Below, in pieces: positions 1 to 5,867 of a stretch of DNA of 13,917 bases (positions are counted from its first letter, which is position 1; every line of letters starts with the position of its first letter). The stretch is from NCBI GenBank assembly GCA_035512595.1, contig DATKDU010000339.1, positions 1-13,917 on the forward strand, given 5' to 3'. The notes under the pieces are model-generated. The model was not told where the DNA came from. It did not search any database and saw only the letters and a list, made by a program, of their open reading frames with translations. Made by a program: the position numbers and the translations under genes. The DNA is from DATKDU01 sp035512595 (GTDB taxonomy: Bacteria; Planctomycetota; Planctomycetia; Pirellulales; Pirellulaceae).

Positions 1-531
1 TTCCGCCAGCCCCGGCATTGGGTTTGTTCTTAGACTCGCGGCGACGCTGAGGTAGATATGCACCAATTGGTCTTCGACCTCGCCCCCCAGGTACTCTGGC
101 TGGAGATCGGATTCCACCCACGAGCAGAGTTTGGCAACGTCGGACCAGCGCTCGGTAAGCAATCCCAGAAGCAAGCCAGGAGCGAAGACTTGGAACCAAA
201 TGAGGTCCCGGTTGGGATGCGCTTTGTCAAGCTTGTCCCGATAGTCAAATCGCGGATCTGCCACATTTTTCCACCAGTCCCCCACAAAGTAGTCAAGTGC
301 CACGTCAAAGCCTTCGTTCATGCGCCGCTCACACCATGGTGGAGCCCTAACCCCCAGATGGCGCATCACAATCAAGAATAGAGCGTTTTGCACATCGAAG
401 TCACGCAGCAACTGTGGGTCGTGGCCTAACGGATAATTTACAATCCCCCTGAATTGGGAGGATACACTGGCAACAATTCTCTCCGGCTGAGACAACTTGC
501 AACCGAGCAACACATGGCGGGCAGTCTGCAT
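1..531 (-). CDS. Imm49-like immunity protein, second copy (partial, runs off left edge)
   Basis: The frame is open from ATG at 531 to the window edge: 177 codons with no stop. It is a clear paralogue of the complete gene at 1333-2160, roughly 60% identical by eye. Shared blocks include MQTARHVLLGCKL at the N-terminus, HPNRDLIWF, LLLGLLTERWSD, LCSWVE and SVAASLRT. Imm49 proteins are immunity partners of polymorphic toxins and presumably bind and block the toxin in the cytoplasm. The Imm49 call comes from the C-terminal pattern of the complete copy, so here it is by homology only. The start lies 3 nt after the stop of the nuclease toxin gene (535-1020). The ribosome-binding site AAAGG sits inside that gene's last codons, so translation is probably coupled. 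No signal peptide or membrane segment is visible. The relation to the other copy is near certain; the family name is moderate. Confidence 0.72.
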   Translation of the reverse strand, partial: MQTARHVLLGCKLSQPERIVASVSSQFRGIVNYPLGHDPQLLRDFDVQNALFLIVMRHLGVRAPPWCERRMNEGFDVALDYFVGDWWKNVADPRFDYRDKLDKAHPNRDLIWFQVFAPGLLLGLLTERWSDVAKLCSWVESDLQPEYLGGEVEDQLVHIYLSVAASLRTNPMPGLAE

Positions 532-534
532 TTT

Positions 535-1020
535 TCAAAAGCCTTTCCAGGGGTTCATGCCAATCCCAAGTGGAGACACAAATACTTGCACACCAATCTT
601 TATCTGCTCCCTCTTAGCGTTAATGTTCAGACGCGTGACTGCCGCCAGCATTGGCTGGCCGGTATCAAACGCAGCGTTTAACTGAGCAGCCTGTGGGGAG
701 CCAGGGTTGTTCAAAATCGTCCTCCGTATCCAGTACCTTATCCACTTCGGACCCATTTGGTCACCATATGAGGCAGCGCTTGGGCCTTCTGCCAGTCTGC
801 TCCGCCCGCCCTTCGATTCGAAGATCCCCCATATATCCGTCTGCTTGTGAAGCGCAATGTTATCTGGCCCGTGGTTGGTGTCCAGATTCATCCGCGTGGG
901 CTCGAACCCGAGCAGTTTGATCAACAGCGCCGATCCGAATTCGCCGATGATTTCTTGCACCCGGTCGCTGGTTCCCAATACCCCCGCGATGCTGCCAAGC
1001 TCCCTCGGCTTCCCTCTCAT
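535..1020 (-). CDS. Orphan nuclease toxin, PD-(D/E)XK (Tox-REase-like) domain
   Basis: 161 residues from ATG at 1020, chosen because GGAGGGAGAG lies just upstream. An in-frame ATG at 1062 would add 14 residues and has no comparable site. The core resembles restriction-endonuclease-fold toxin domains: E27 in GEFGS, D53 in NHGPDN, then a strand ending in FESKGG with E68 and K70 (the ExK pair), then YGDQMGPKWI (residues 85-94), like the Q-M-x-x-x-W-I motif of such toxins. DNA cleavage is therefore the likely activity. The last ~32 residues (RLNINAK to MNPWKGF) recur almost unchanged at 2162-2260. There is no signal peptide, RHS/YD repeat or other delivery domain, so it looks like a detached toxin module followed directly by its immunity gene. 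The fold is inferred from motifs alone; a non-toxic nuclease is possible. Confidence 0.6.
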   Translation of the reverse strand: MRGKPRELGSIAGVLGTSDRVQEIIGEFGSALLIKLLGFEPTRMNLDTNHGPDNIALHKQTDIWGIFESKGGRSRLAEGPSAASYGDQMGPKWIRYWIRRTILNNPGSPQAAQLNAAFDTGQPMLAAVTRLNINAKREQIKIGVQVFVSPLGIGMNPWKGF

Positions 1021-1101
1021 GGTCTCTCCCTCCTGGTTCGTGGCCCCAGTAGGATAGACCATCCTCTCTAACTTCCCACCTGTCTCACTTGGGTCGAAAC
1101 A

Positions 1102-1314
1102 CTACACGAAGTACTCAATAGGGCAGTCCACCGGGAGGTTGCCCGAGCACAGTCGCTCGGCTGCTCGCAATATGGGCCGCGCACTAGCCTCGTCACAACG
1201 CTTCTCCAACAAGATCCGCTCGCGCACACGGGTTAACACTTCCTCGGCCGAAACTTTCAGCCGATCGGCGAACCGCTGACCATCGATTGCGAATAGGTGC
1301 AGTGTATACGACAT
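1102..1314 (-). CDS. Short DUF7691-like protein, probably truncated
   Basis: 70 residues from ATG at 1314, starting 18 nt after the stop of the complete Imm49-like gene, so probably in the same transcript. The N-terminus MSYTLHLFAIDG and the later RAAERLCSGNLPVDCPIEYFV resemble the beginning and middle of DUF7691 proteins, which as I recall them are about twice as long. The TAG at 1102-1104 cuts the similarity off where the family would continue. The function of DUF7691 is unknown; members turn up near immunity genes. There is no clear Shine-Dalgarno site. After the TAG the same frame stays open through 13 codons into the ATG at 1062, so this gene and the nuclease are in one frame separated by a single stop. 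Existence as a gene is likely; the family call is tentative. Confidence 0.5.
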   Translation of the reverse strand: MSYTLHLFAIDGQRFADRLKVSAEEVLTRVRERILLEKRCDEASARPILRAAERLCSGNLPVDCPIEYFV

Positions 1315-1332
1315 GGCGTGGGGAGCCCGATG

Positions 1333-2160
1333 CTATTCTGTTGCTGAAAGCCCCAGTGATTCGCGCGTGATGATCATGGCCGCCAGCCTCTCCGGCAGCG
1401 GCGGGAACTTCAGTCCCAGCCGCTTAGCAGCCAGCCACACGACCGACTGGTGCTGGGCGATCCACTCCACGACGGTCGAAGCCGTATAGTAAGTCGAATC
1501 GAAGTGCTCCAGGGACTCGCGGAATGCCTTGTCGAACGCCGACTGATCGCCCGCACGGGCGGCCTCCCACGCCTTGAACAACAATCGAGAACGCTTCGTG
1601 CGGCACTTCTTGATTCCTGCTTCAAGTCCCGCCAGTTCCGGCATCGGGTCAGTTCTGAGACTCGCAGCGACGCTGAAGTAGATATACACCAATTGGTCCT
1701 CGATTTGGCCGCCCATGTACTCCGGCTTCAAGTCTGGTTCCACCCATGAACACAGTCTGGCGATGTCCGACCAGCGCTCGGTAAGTAACCCCAGAAGCAA
1801 GCCGGCCGAAAAGGTCTTAAACCATATCAGGTCACGGTTTGGATGTGTCTTGTCGATCATTATGCCAAAATCGAAGGCGAGGTCCGTGCGGTCTTTCCAC
1901 CATTCCCCGTAAAAGTAATCTAGCGCCACCTCAAAACCATCAATTAAACGCTTTTGAACGTCCGGTGGAGTGCGATAACTAAGGTGCCGCATCACGGCCA
2001 ACATTAGAGCTTGACCGACGTCGCACTGGCGTAGAAACTGCGGGTCCAACCCTTGGGGGTAGTTGCCCACACCCTTGAATTCGGAGACGAGGGAGGCAAT
2101 CACTTTCTCGGGCTGGTGCGTCAATTTGCACCCAAGCAACACGTGTCGCGCTGTTTGCAT
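1333..2160 (-). CDS. Imm49-like immunity protein, first copy (complete)
   Basis: 275 residues, ATG at 2160, TAG at 1333-1335. Mostly helical and soluble, with no export signal. The C-terminal third (RSRLLFKAWEAARAGDQSAF, then SVVWLAAKRLGLKFPPLP) follows the layout I associate with Imm49: a short helix pair with 'A..AGD..AF', then 'AL..RLGL..P.LP'. Length also fits. Expected role: neutralising a cognate toxin. It begins 1 nt after the stop of a frame that keeps only the tail of a toxin (2162-2283). The ribosome-binding site AAAGGA lies in that tail's WKGF codons. A paralogue sits at 1-531 behind an intact toxin. With its own toxin gone, this copy may act as an orphan immunity gene. What it neutralises cannot be told from the sequence. 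Confidence 0.68.
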   Translation of the reverse strand: MQTARHVLLGCKLTHQPEKVIASLVSEFKGVGNYPQGLDPQFLRQCDVGQALMLAVMRHLSYRTPPDVQKRLIDGFEVALDYFYGEWWKDRTDLAFDFGIMIDKTHPNRDLIWFKTFSAGLLLGLLTERWSDIARLCSWVEPDLKPEYMGGQIEDQLVYIYFSVAASLRTDPMPELAGLEAGIKKCRTKRSRLLFKAWEAARAGDQSAFDKAFRESLEHFDSTYYTASTVVEWIAQHQSVVWLAAKRLGLKFPPLPERLAAMIITRESLGLSATE

Positions 2161-2161
2161 G

Positions 2162-2283
2162 TCAAAATCCTTTCCAGGGGTTCATGCCGATCCCAAGCGG
2201 GGGAACGAACACTTGTACTCCAATCTTGATTTGTTCGCGTTTTGCGTTAATGTTCAGACGCGCGGGTGGCGATGTCAGCATGG
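2162..2283 (-). pseudogene. Toxin 3' remnant (tail only)
   Basis: Codons 2162-2260 encode RLNINAKREQ...MNPWKGF, differing from the C-terminus of the intact toxin (535-1020) by one residue (P for S). Weaker similarity (SML versus PML) reaches about 2283; beyond that the nuclease domain is absent. The frame stays open upstream to about 2450, but there it reads unrelated sequence resembling a recombinase C-terminus, so any product would be a chimera. The surviving segment contains the ribosome-binding site of the Imm49-like gene that starts 1 nt later, which may explain why it persists. Homology to the intact copy is directly visible; loss by recombination is inferred. Confidence 0.7.
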
Positions 2284-2292
2284 AAAAGTGTG

Positions 2293-2315
2293 CCACTGTC
2301 GGCCGCCGACAGTGG
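2293..2315. repeat. Perfect 11-bp palindrome at the edge of the duplicated block
   Basis: CCACTGTCGGC (2293-2303) and its exact reverse complement GCCGACAGTGG (2305-2315) are separated by one base. It lies 10 bp outside the point where similarity between the two toxin copies ends. It could be a hairpin, an element end or a recombination site. No T-run follows on either strand, so a Rho-independent terminator is unlikely. Confidence 0.75.
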
Positions 2316-2364
2316 GAACTGCGTACCAACCGTCCATCACCCACGAGCCCCAAACCGTATTTTG

Positions 2365-2510
2365 GCAGGACGTCGCCCCGGGCAAAAGTCTCATTTACCC
2401 GCCGGCCCAAGAGGTCGGCAGCCGCTTCCAGCGGCGAACGAATATTTTTTGGAGGGAGTGACCAAAGGTGTCACTGCCCGAGCGTCTTATTCTTTGAGTG
2501 GCCGGTGCGC
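2365..2510 (-). pseudogene. Probable tyrosine-recombinase C-terminal remnant, frameshifted
   Basis: On the minus strand three short pieces in alternating frames line up like the end of a tyrosine recombinase: TGHSKNKTLG (2506-2477), DTFGHSLQ (2472-2449) and RSPLEAAADLLGRRVNETFA downstream. Family members typically read 'GHSSI.TT.DTYGH..P', then a helix near the end. Here the position of the nucleophilic Tyr would be Phe (DTFGH), there is a TGA at 2471-2473, and a six-A run (2443-2451 area) marks the second shift. The two shifts cancel. Nothing convincing of the catalytic Arg/His boxes is seen upstream. This is a pattern-level call from a very short stretch; chance similarity cannot be excluded. 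Confidence 0.35.
2456..2476. repeat. Small inverted repeat AGTGAC/GTCACT
   Basis: AGTGAC and GTCACT are separated by seven bases inside the presumed recombinase remnant. The stem is short and may be coincidental. Confidence 0.3.
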
Positions 2511-3217
2511 GCCACCGCACGCACGAACCACGCCCCCCCCCACTTGAGGGAGTTTTTTGACAGAACCCCCCTTTGGTTGTCAAAAAACTATCAGTGAACA
2601 CAGAGTTACTTGTCGATTAACCCGATGCGGTCGCCATTTCGAGCCTCCGATTCGCGCTAGCGCCCCCAACTGCCCCCAGGGTGAGATACTGAACGTAAGT
2701 ACCAATTCTGAAAGCGGTTGCGGCGACTGCCGAGTCGCGGATCGGGAGCCTTTTCGCGCTATCACCCCGCCGGGCTTGGCCGATTTGGCAGCCCGTCCAT
2801 TCCCGCGCGGGGGGTGCGCGACTCCGCAGCATTTTTTTGGCCGCCATGGGAATAAATGCGCACCCTCGCGCATCTAAAGAGTTAGGTGCTGGTGCGCGCG
2901 GCTCGGCAGGGCTGAGGCGGGCCGGTTGTTCTTTGAAAAGTTGGTTGAAGAAGGTTGCCACGCCGGGCGATAAGCGGTCTGCGCGCGAAAGTCGCAGTTC
3001 GGCACTAATCGCCCGCGGCAGTGCCCAGGCCGCCGCCGCAGGCGTAAGTCGTTGGCGGAGTGGAACATCCGTTCACGTTCCGCCCGGCTGCCGAAGGAGG
3101 GAGGCACTTATTAAAGGAAAAAAGGGTCGAAATCGCAAAGCGTGATCTGGTAAGGAGTTAAGGGCGACATATAAACCGAAATAAATGCTCAATTCGCTTA
3201 TCACTTCACCCGACCCC
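2511..3217. other. About 700 bp without a convincing gene
   Basis: Open frames of roughly 70-115 codons exist on both strands, but none has a ribosome-binding site or looks like a protein; their composition is low-complexity Arg/Ala/Pro, as expected of shadow frames in GC-rich DNA. Visible structure: a nine-C run at 2533-2541, the TTGACA palindrome at 2551-2589, and a purine-rich stretch near 3095-3185 containing AAGGAG without a following gene. I recognise no rRNA, tmRNA, RNase P or SRP RNA motif. Confidence 0.5.
2551..2589. repeat. TTGACA-containing palindrome
   Basis: AGTTTTTTGACA (2551-2562) is matched exactly by TGTCAAAAAACT (2578-2589). Three further pairs (ACC/GGT) form if a two-base bulge (GA) is allowed, giving a 15-bp stem with loop CCCCTTT. 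Each arm reads TTGACA outward-in on its own strand, so it could be an operator or a pair of facing -35 boxes; no good -10 box is seen at 16-18 bp. The T-runs precede rather than follow the stem, which argues against a terminator. Confidence 0.7.
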
Positions 3218-3356
3218 CTAGCCCGCATTTCTCACCAGCCGGGCAACTTGTTCGACAGGCCGCTGGATGGAAGCCCGAAGCGTCAGCGAGGACAAACCTT
3301 CCCCACTCCCTCGCTTACGCGTCGGGTTTCGATCGCTGGTGAGAAATGCGGGCTAG
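3218..3356. repeat. 139-bp nested inverted-repeat element (MITE/REP-like)
   Basis: A perfect 22-bp inverted repeat forms the ends: 3218-3239 (CTAGCCCGCATTTCTC...) and 3335-3356 (...GAGAAATGCGGGCTAG). Nested inside is a second, imperfect pair: 3271-3292 (AAGCCCGAAGCGTCAGCG...) against 3307-3329 (...CGCTTACGCGTCGGGTTT). There is no coding capacity. The right arm contains the TAG stop of the Ldh2-family gene (3353-3355), so the element either inserted at the gene's end or now serves as its terminator. The form suggests a mobile miniature element or a family of palindromic repeats; copy number elsewhere is unknown. Confidence 0.75.
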
Positions 3357-4408
3357 CCCACCGCCGGAACGTTGACCTGGAGCGTCTCTGCCAGCCCTAC
3401 CAGCGCCTTCCAGTTTTCGTCATCCAGGTGCAGCCCTTCCGCCATCCGCCCCGCGCTGAGCCGCCGCTCGGGATCGCCGGGCAGCAATATTTCCTGCACC
3501 CCTTCGATCCGCGGGCAGGAGCGGATGTACTGGACAAGCTGCGCCACTTCCGCCTGAAAATGCTCCCGCCCGCCGTACAGCCCCGGGTCCAGGAGCATCA
3601 TGAAGACGCAATTTCCCTTCTTGGGATAGGGCACGGGCCGGGCGCACACGCCGCCGGAGATCGCCCCCGTAAAAATCTCGACCATCAACCCCAGGCCAAA
3701 ACCTTTGTAGGCTTGCGCGCCCCCCATCGGCAGGATCGAGCCGGGCGGATTGCCGTACAGGACGTTCGGATCGCAGGTCGGCCTCCCTTCGCTATCGATG
3801 ATCCAGCCGTCGGGACAGGATTCGCCGGCAATCTTCTTGACCCGCACCTTTCCTTCGGCGGTGGCGCTGGTGCTGAAGTCGAGAATCAGCGGCTCACTGC
3901 CGTTGGGCACGCCGATCGCGAGCGGATTGGTGCTGAGTCGCGGCGCCTTTCCCCCCGGCGGTGCAACGCGGGCTGCACCGCCGTGCGAGTTGACCATCAG
4001 CATCGACACCAGGCCGCCAGCCGCCGCCATCTCGCAGTATTCCCCCAGCCGGCCGATGTGCCCGCAGTGCGTCATGGTGCCGATCGCCTGCCCCGCCTCG
4101 TGCGCCTTGGCCGACAAGCGGGCCAGCATTCGCACCCCTTGCACCTGGCCAAAACCCCAGTTGGCGTCCGCCACGACGCGGCTGGGACCTTCATCGAGGA
4201 TGGTCAACTCCGCGCCGCTGGCCGCCTCGCCGGTCTTCAGCGCCTCGACGTAATACGGCAGACGCATCACGCCGTGCGAATCGTAACCCTTGAGGTTGGC
4301 ATCAACGAGGCTGCGAGCCACCACGTGTGCTTCTTCCCCACTTGCGCCGCCGGCGTGCAGCAGCGCTTCGGCAAAGAAAACGAGCGACGGCGGAGAGATT
4401 CTGGCCAC
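3353..4408 (-). CDS. Malate/L-lactate dehydrogenase family oxidoreductase (Ldh2/YlbC type)
   Basis: 351 residues, the usual size for this family. These cytoplasmic NAD(P)-dependent enzymes interconvert 2-hydroxy and 2-oxo acids and are unrelated to the Rossmann LDH/MDH fold. Motifs: YDSHGVMRLPYYV (42-54) with the conserved His, HCGHIGRLGEY (114-124), NPLAIGVPNG (161-170), ILDFSTSATAEGKV (175-188) and YKGFGLGLMVEIFTGAISGG (234-253). The start is GTG at 4408: similarity begins there, AGGA lies 7-10 nt upstream, and the open frame beyond it (to 4903) overlaps other genes. The true substrate cannot be told; malate, lactate, ureidoglycolate and sugar-acid versions exist. The stop is inside the right arm of the repeat element at 3218-3356. 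It lies 95 nt after the small gene at 4504-4764. Confidence 0.9.
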   Translation of the reverse strand: MARISPPSLVFFAEALLHAGGASGEEAHVVARSLVDANLKGYDSHGVMRLPYYVEALKTGEAASGAELTILDEGPSRVVADANWGFGQVQGVRMLARLSAKAHEAGQAIGTMTHCGHIGRLGEYCEMAAAGGLVSMLMVNSHGGAARVAPPGGKAPRLSTNPLAIGVPNGSEPLILDFSTSATAEGKVRVKKIAGESCPDGWIIDSEGRPTCDPNVLYGNPPGSILPMGGAQAYKGFGLGLMVEIFTGAISGGVCARPVPYPKKGNCVFMMLLDPGLYGGREHFQAEVAQLVQYIRSCPRIEGVQEILLPGDPERRLSAGRMAEGLHLDDENWKALVGLAETLQVNVPAVG

Positions 4409-4503
4409 GGTGGGATTCCTGGGGCGGGATGGGATGGCAGTCGGCGGGAACCGAGGAGTGTAATCAGCGGCAAACCCGACAGCAATGGTCGCTGTGGCCC
4501 AAT

Positions 4504-4764
4504 CTACAACGGTGCATCCAAGACCAGTTGCACCTCGGCCGGCTCGTTGCCGCGGATATGCACGCGCTCGGTCGCCTGGCGGACGCCATCCACGTATGCC
4601 GAGATGATGTACTCCCCGTTGCTCAGACCGGTGAGCGAGAAGCGGCCGGTTGCGTCGGCCAGCGCTGCAATGTCGGGATGCGGGGGACCGGAGTCGATCA
4701 GCACGGCGACTTCCGGCGGAAGCCGCCCCGATTTCCTCGTCACGGTCCCCTGAATCGATCCCAT
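4504..4764 (-). CDS. Small carboxypeptidase-regulatory-like beta-sandwich protein
   Basis: 86 residues forming a single domain: MGSIQGTVTRKSGRLPPEVAV at the start, then ADATGRFSLTGLSNGEYIISAYVDG (37-61) and a final strand VQLVLDAPL. The 'G.V...SG....A.V......T...G.F.l.gL..G.Y.i.a' layout is that of CarboxypepD_reg/SdrD-B-like domains, which bind or present partners rather than catalyse. There is no signal peptide, unusual for this fold. The ATG at 4764 follows the serine protease stop by 20 nt on the same strand, so the two are probably cotranscribed, and the domain may be a partner or substrate of the protease (inference). Confidence 0.75.
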   Translation of the reverse strand: MGSIQGTVTRKSGRLPPEVAVLIDSGPPHPDIAALADATGRFSLTGLSNGEYIISAYVDGVRQATERVHIRGNEPAEVQLVLDAPL

Positions 4765-4784
4765 GGCCTGTGCCTAAGGGGCGC

Positions 4785-5795
4785 TCACGCTTGCGTCTTC
4801 CACAAATCAAAATTGGCGACGACCGAATTGGCGATCCGCGTCGCCGAGTTGCCGGTGGAGGCGCCGTAGTTGTGAATGCCGACGGCAATCCGCTCGTCCC
4901 CATTTTTCAGGAATGCGGCCGCTCCGCTCTGGCCGCCGGCCGTGTCGGTCAGGTAGCTGATCGTGGTGGCATCGATGCTGCTGATCTTGTCGTGGTGCCA
5001 CCACATGGTGCCGGTCGGCTTGTCCCCCGGATAGCCGGCGACGTTGACCCGCTGTCCGGTGAGCTCGCTGTTGGACAAGACGCTGTACAGCAAGTTGCCC
5101 GGATAGGGATCAAACTCCTGGTTCTCGCTGAGGAGAATCGCTCCGTAGTCGAAAGGGGGCTTTTTGCCGTTGACCCATCCGGCGGTGCTGCGGAAGCGCG
5201 TGCTCTTCCGCGAGCCGTAGGGAAACTCGCTCGCATCGCGGCCCGGAATCACCTCGACCGAGCGGACCCAGCCGCCGCGGTCGTGGATGTAGACGCAGTG
5301 CCCCGCGGTGATGATCACCCGCTTGGCGATGAACCAGCCGGTGCCGATCCACGAGGAGCCGTCGCGGGCGCTGATCCGCAGGGAGCAGATGGCCCGCCAG
5401 GGATAGTTTTCCGTGTCCGTAATCTGCACGCGCCCGTCCGGCCCGAGGACCATCTCGGCGACGATGCCGCGGCGGCGTTCGGTCTTGGCCATCGCCTGCG
5501 AGGCGCGGCTGGCGTAGCTGGCGTACCAGGCATCCAGGGCCAGGCTTTCGTCAAACTCGGGATGGGGCTGGGCTCGCTCGGCCGCCGTCGTGACGACGTC
5601 GAATTCGAGCTCTCCCACGTCGGCTTCCGGCGTCATCGCCTCCGCGGCCATTTCCTCGTCGTTGCCGACCGAGGAGCTTTCGGCCGCCCCATCCCGTTTG
5701 GCGGCGACCCCTTTGCCGCGGGGGGATGCACCCCGATAGCCCTCCTCATCTCCACGATAACGGCGTTTTCCCGAGCTGCCAGACTGCTTTGCCAT
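4785..5795 (-). CDS. Trypsin/V8-like serine protease
   Basis: 336 residues from ATG at 5795, preceded by AGGAGC at 8 nt; the frame is open further upstream to 5867 but without a ribosome site. The chymotrypsin-fold triad is visible: H166 in IITAGHCVY, D216 in PFDYGAILL, S290 in TAGGQSGAAAF. GTGWFIAKRVIITAGHC and NVAGYPGDKPTGTMW resemble glutamyl endopeptidases of the V8 type. Residues 1-125 are a charged, low-complexity region without domain or signal peptide (MAKQSGSSGKRRYRG...), followed by a short helical stretch (85-105). It may be a pro-region, or the enzyme may act inside the cell or use another export route. It sits between a secreted helical protein (72 nt upstream) and a small beta-sandwich gene (20 nt downstream), probably one operon. 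Confidence 0.9.
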   Translation of the reverse strand: MAKQSGSSGKRRYRGDEEGYRGASPRGKGVAAKRDGAAESSSVGNDEEMAAEAMTPEADVGELEFDVVTTAAERAQPHPEFDESLALDAWYASYASRASQAMAKTERRRGIVAEMVLGPDGRVQITDTENYPWRAICSLRISARDGSSWIGTGWFIAKRVIITAGHCVYIHDRGGWVRSVEVIPGRDASEFPYGSRKSTRFRSTAGWVNGKKPPFDYGAILLSENQEFDPYPGNLLYSVLSNSELTGQRVNVAGYPGDKPTGTMWWHHDKISSIDATTISYLTDTAGGQSGAAAFLKNGDERIAVGIHNYGASTGNSATRIANSVVANFDLWKTQA

Positions 5796-5867
5796 GGTAC
5801 TTGCTCCTGTCACACGGATGCGCACGGCAATCACGAGCCTCACGGCGTGAGGTCGATGGTGCTCCAA

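Noticed and set aside
30..308. 92-codon minus-strand frame at the left edge
   Set aside because: The frame matching the Imm49 paralogue in register is open through the whole stretch; this one is an alternative frame of the same DNA.
2443..2590. Classical Rho-independent terminator at the TTGACA palindrome
   Set aside because: The T-runs precede the stem on both strands instead of following it.
2925..2960. TTGTTCTTTGAAAAG as a CRISPR leader or rRNA boxA-like signal
   Set aside because: No direct repeats/spacers and no rRNA follow; the similarity is too short to support a call.
2837..3145. 102-codon plus-strand frame in the empty region
   Set aside because: No ribosome-binding site, biased Arg/Ala/Ser composition and no recognisable motif.
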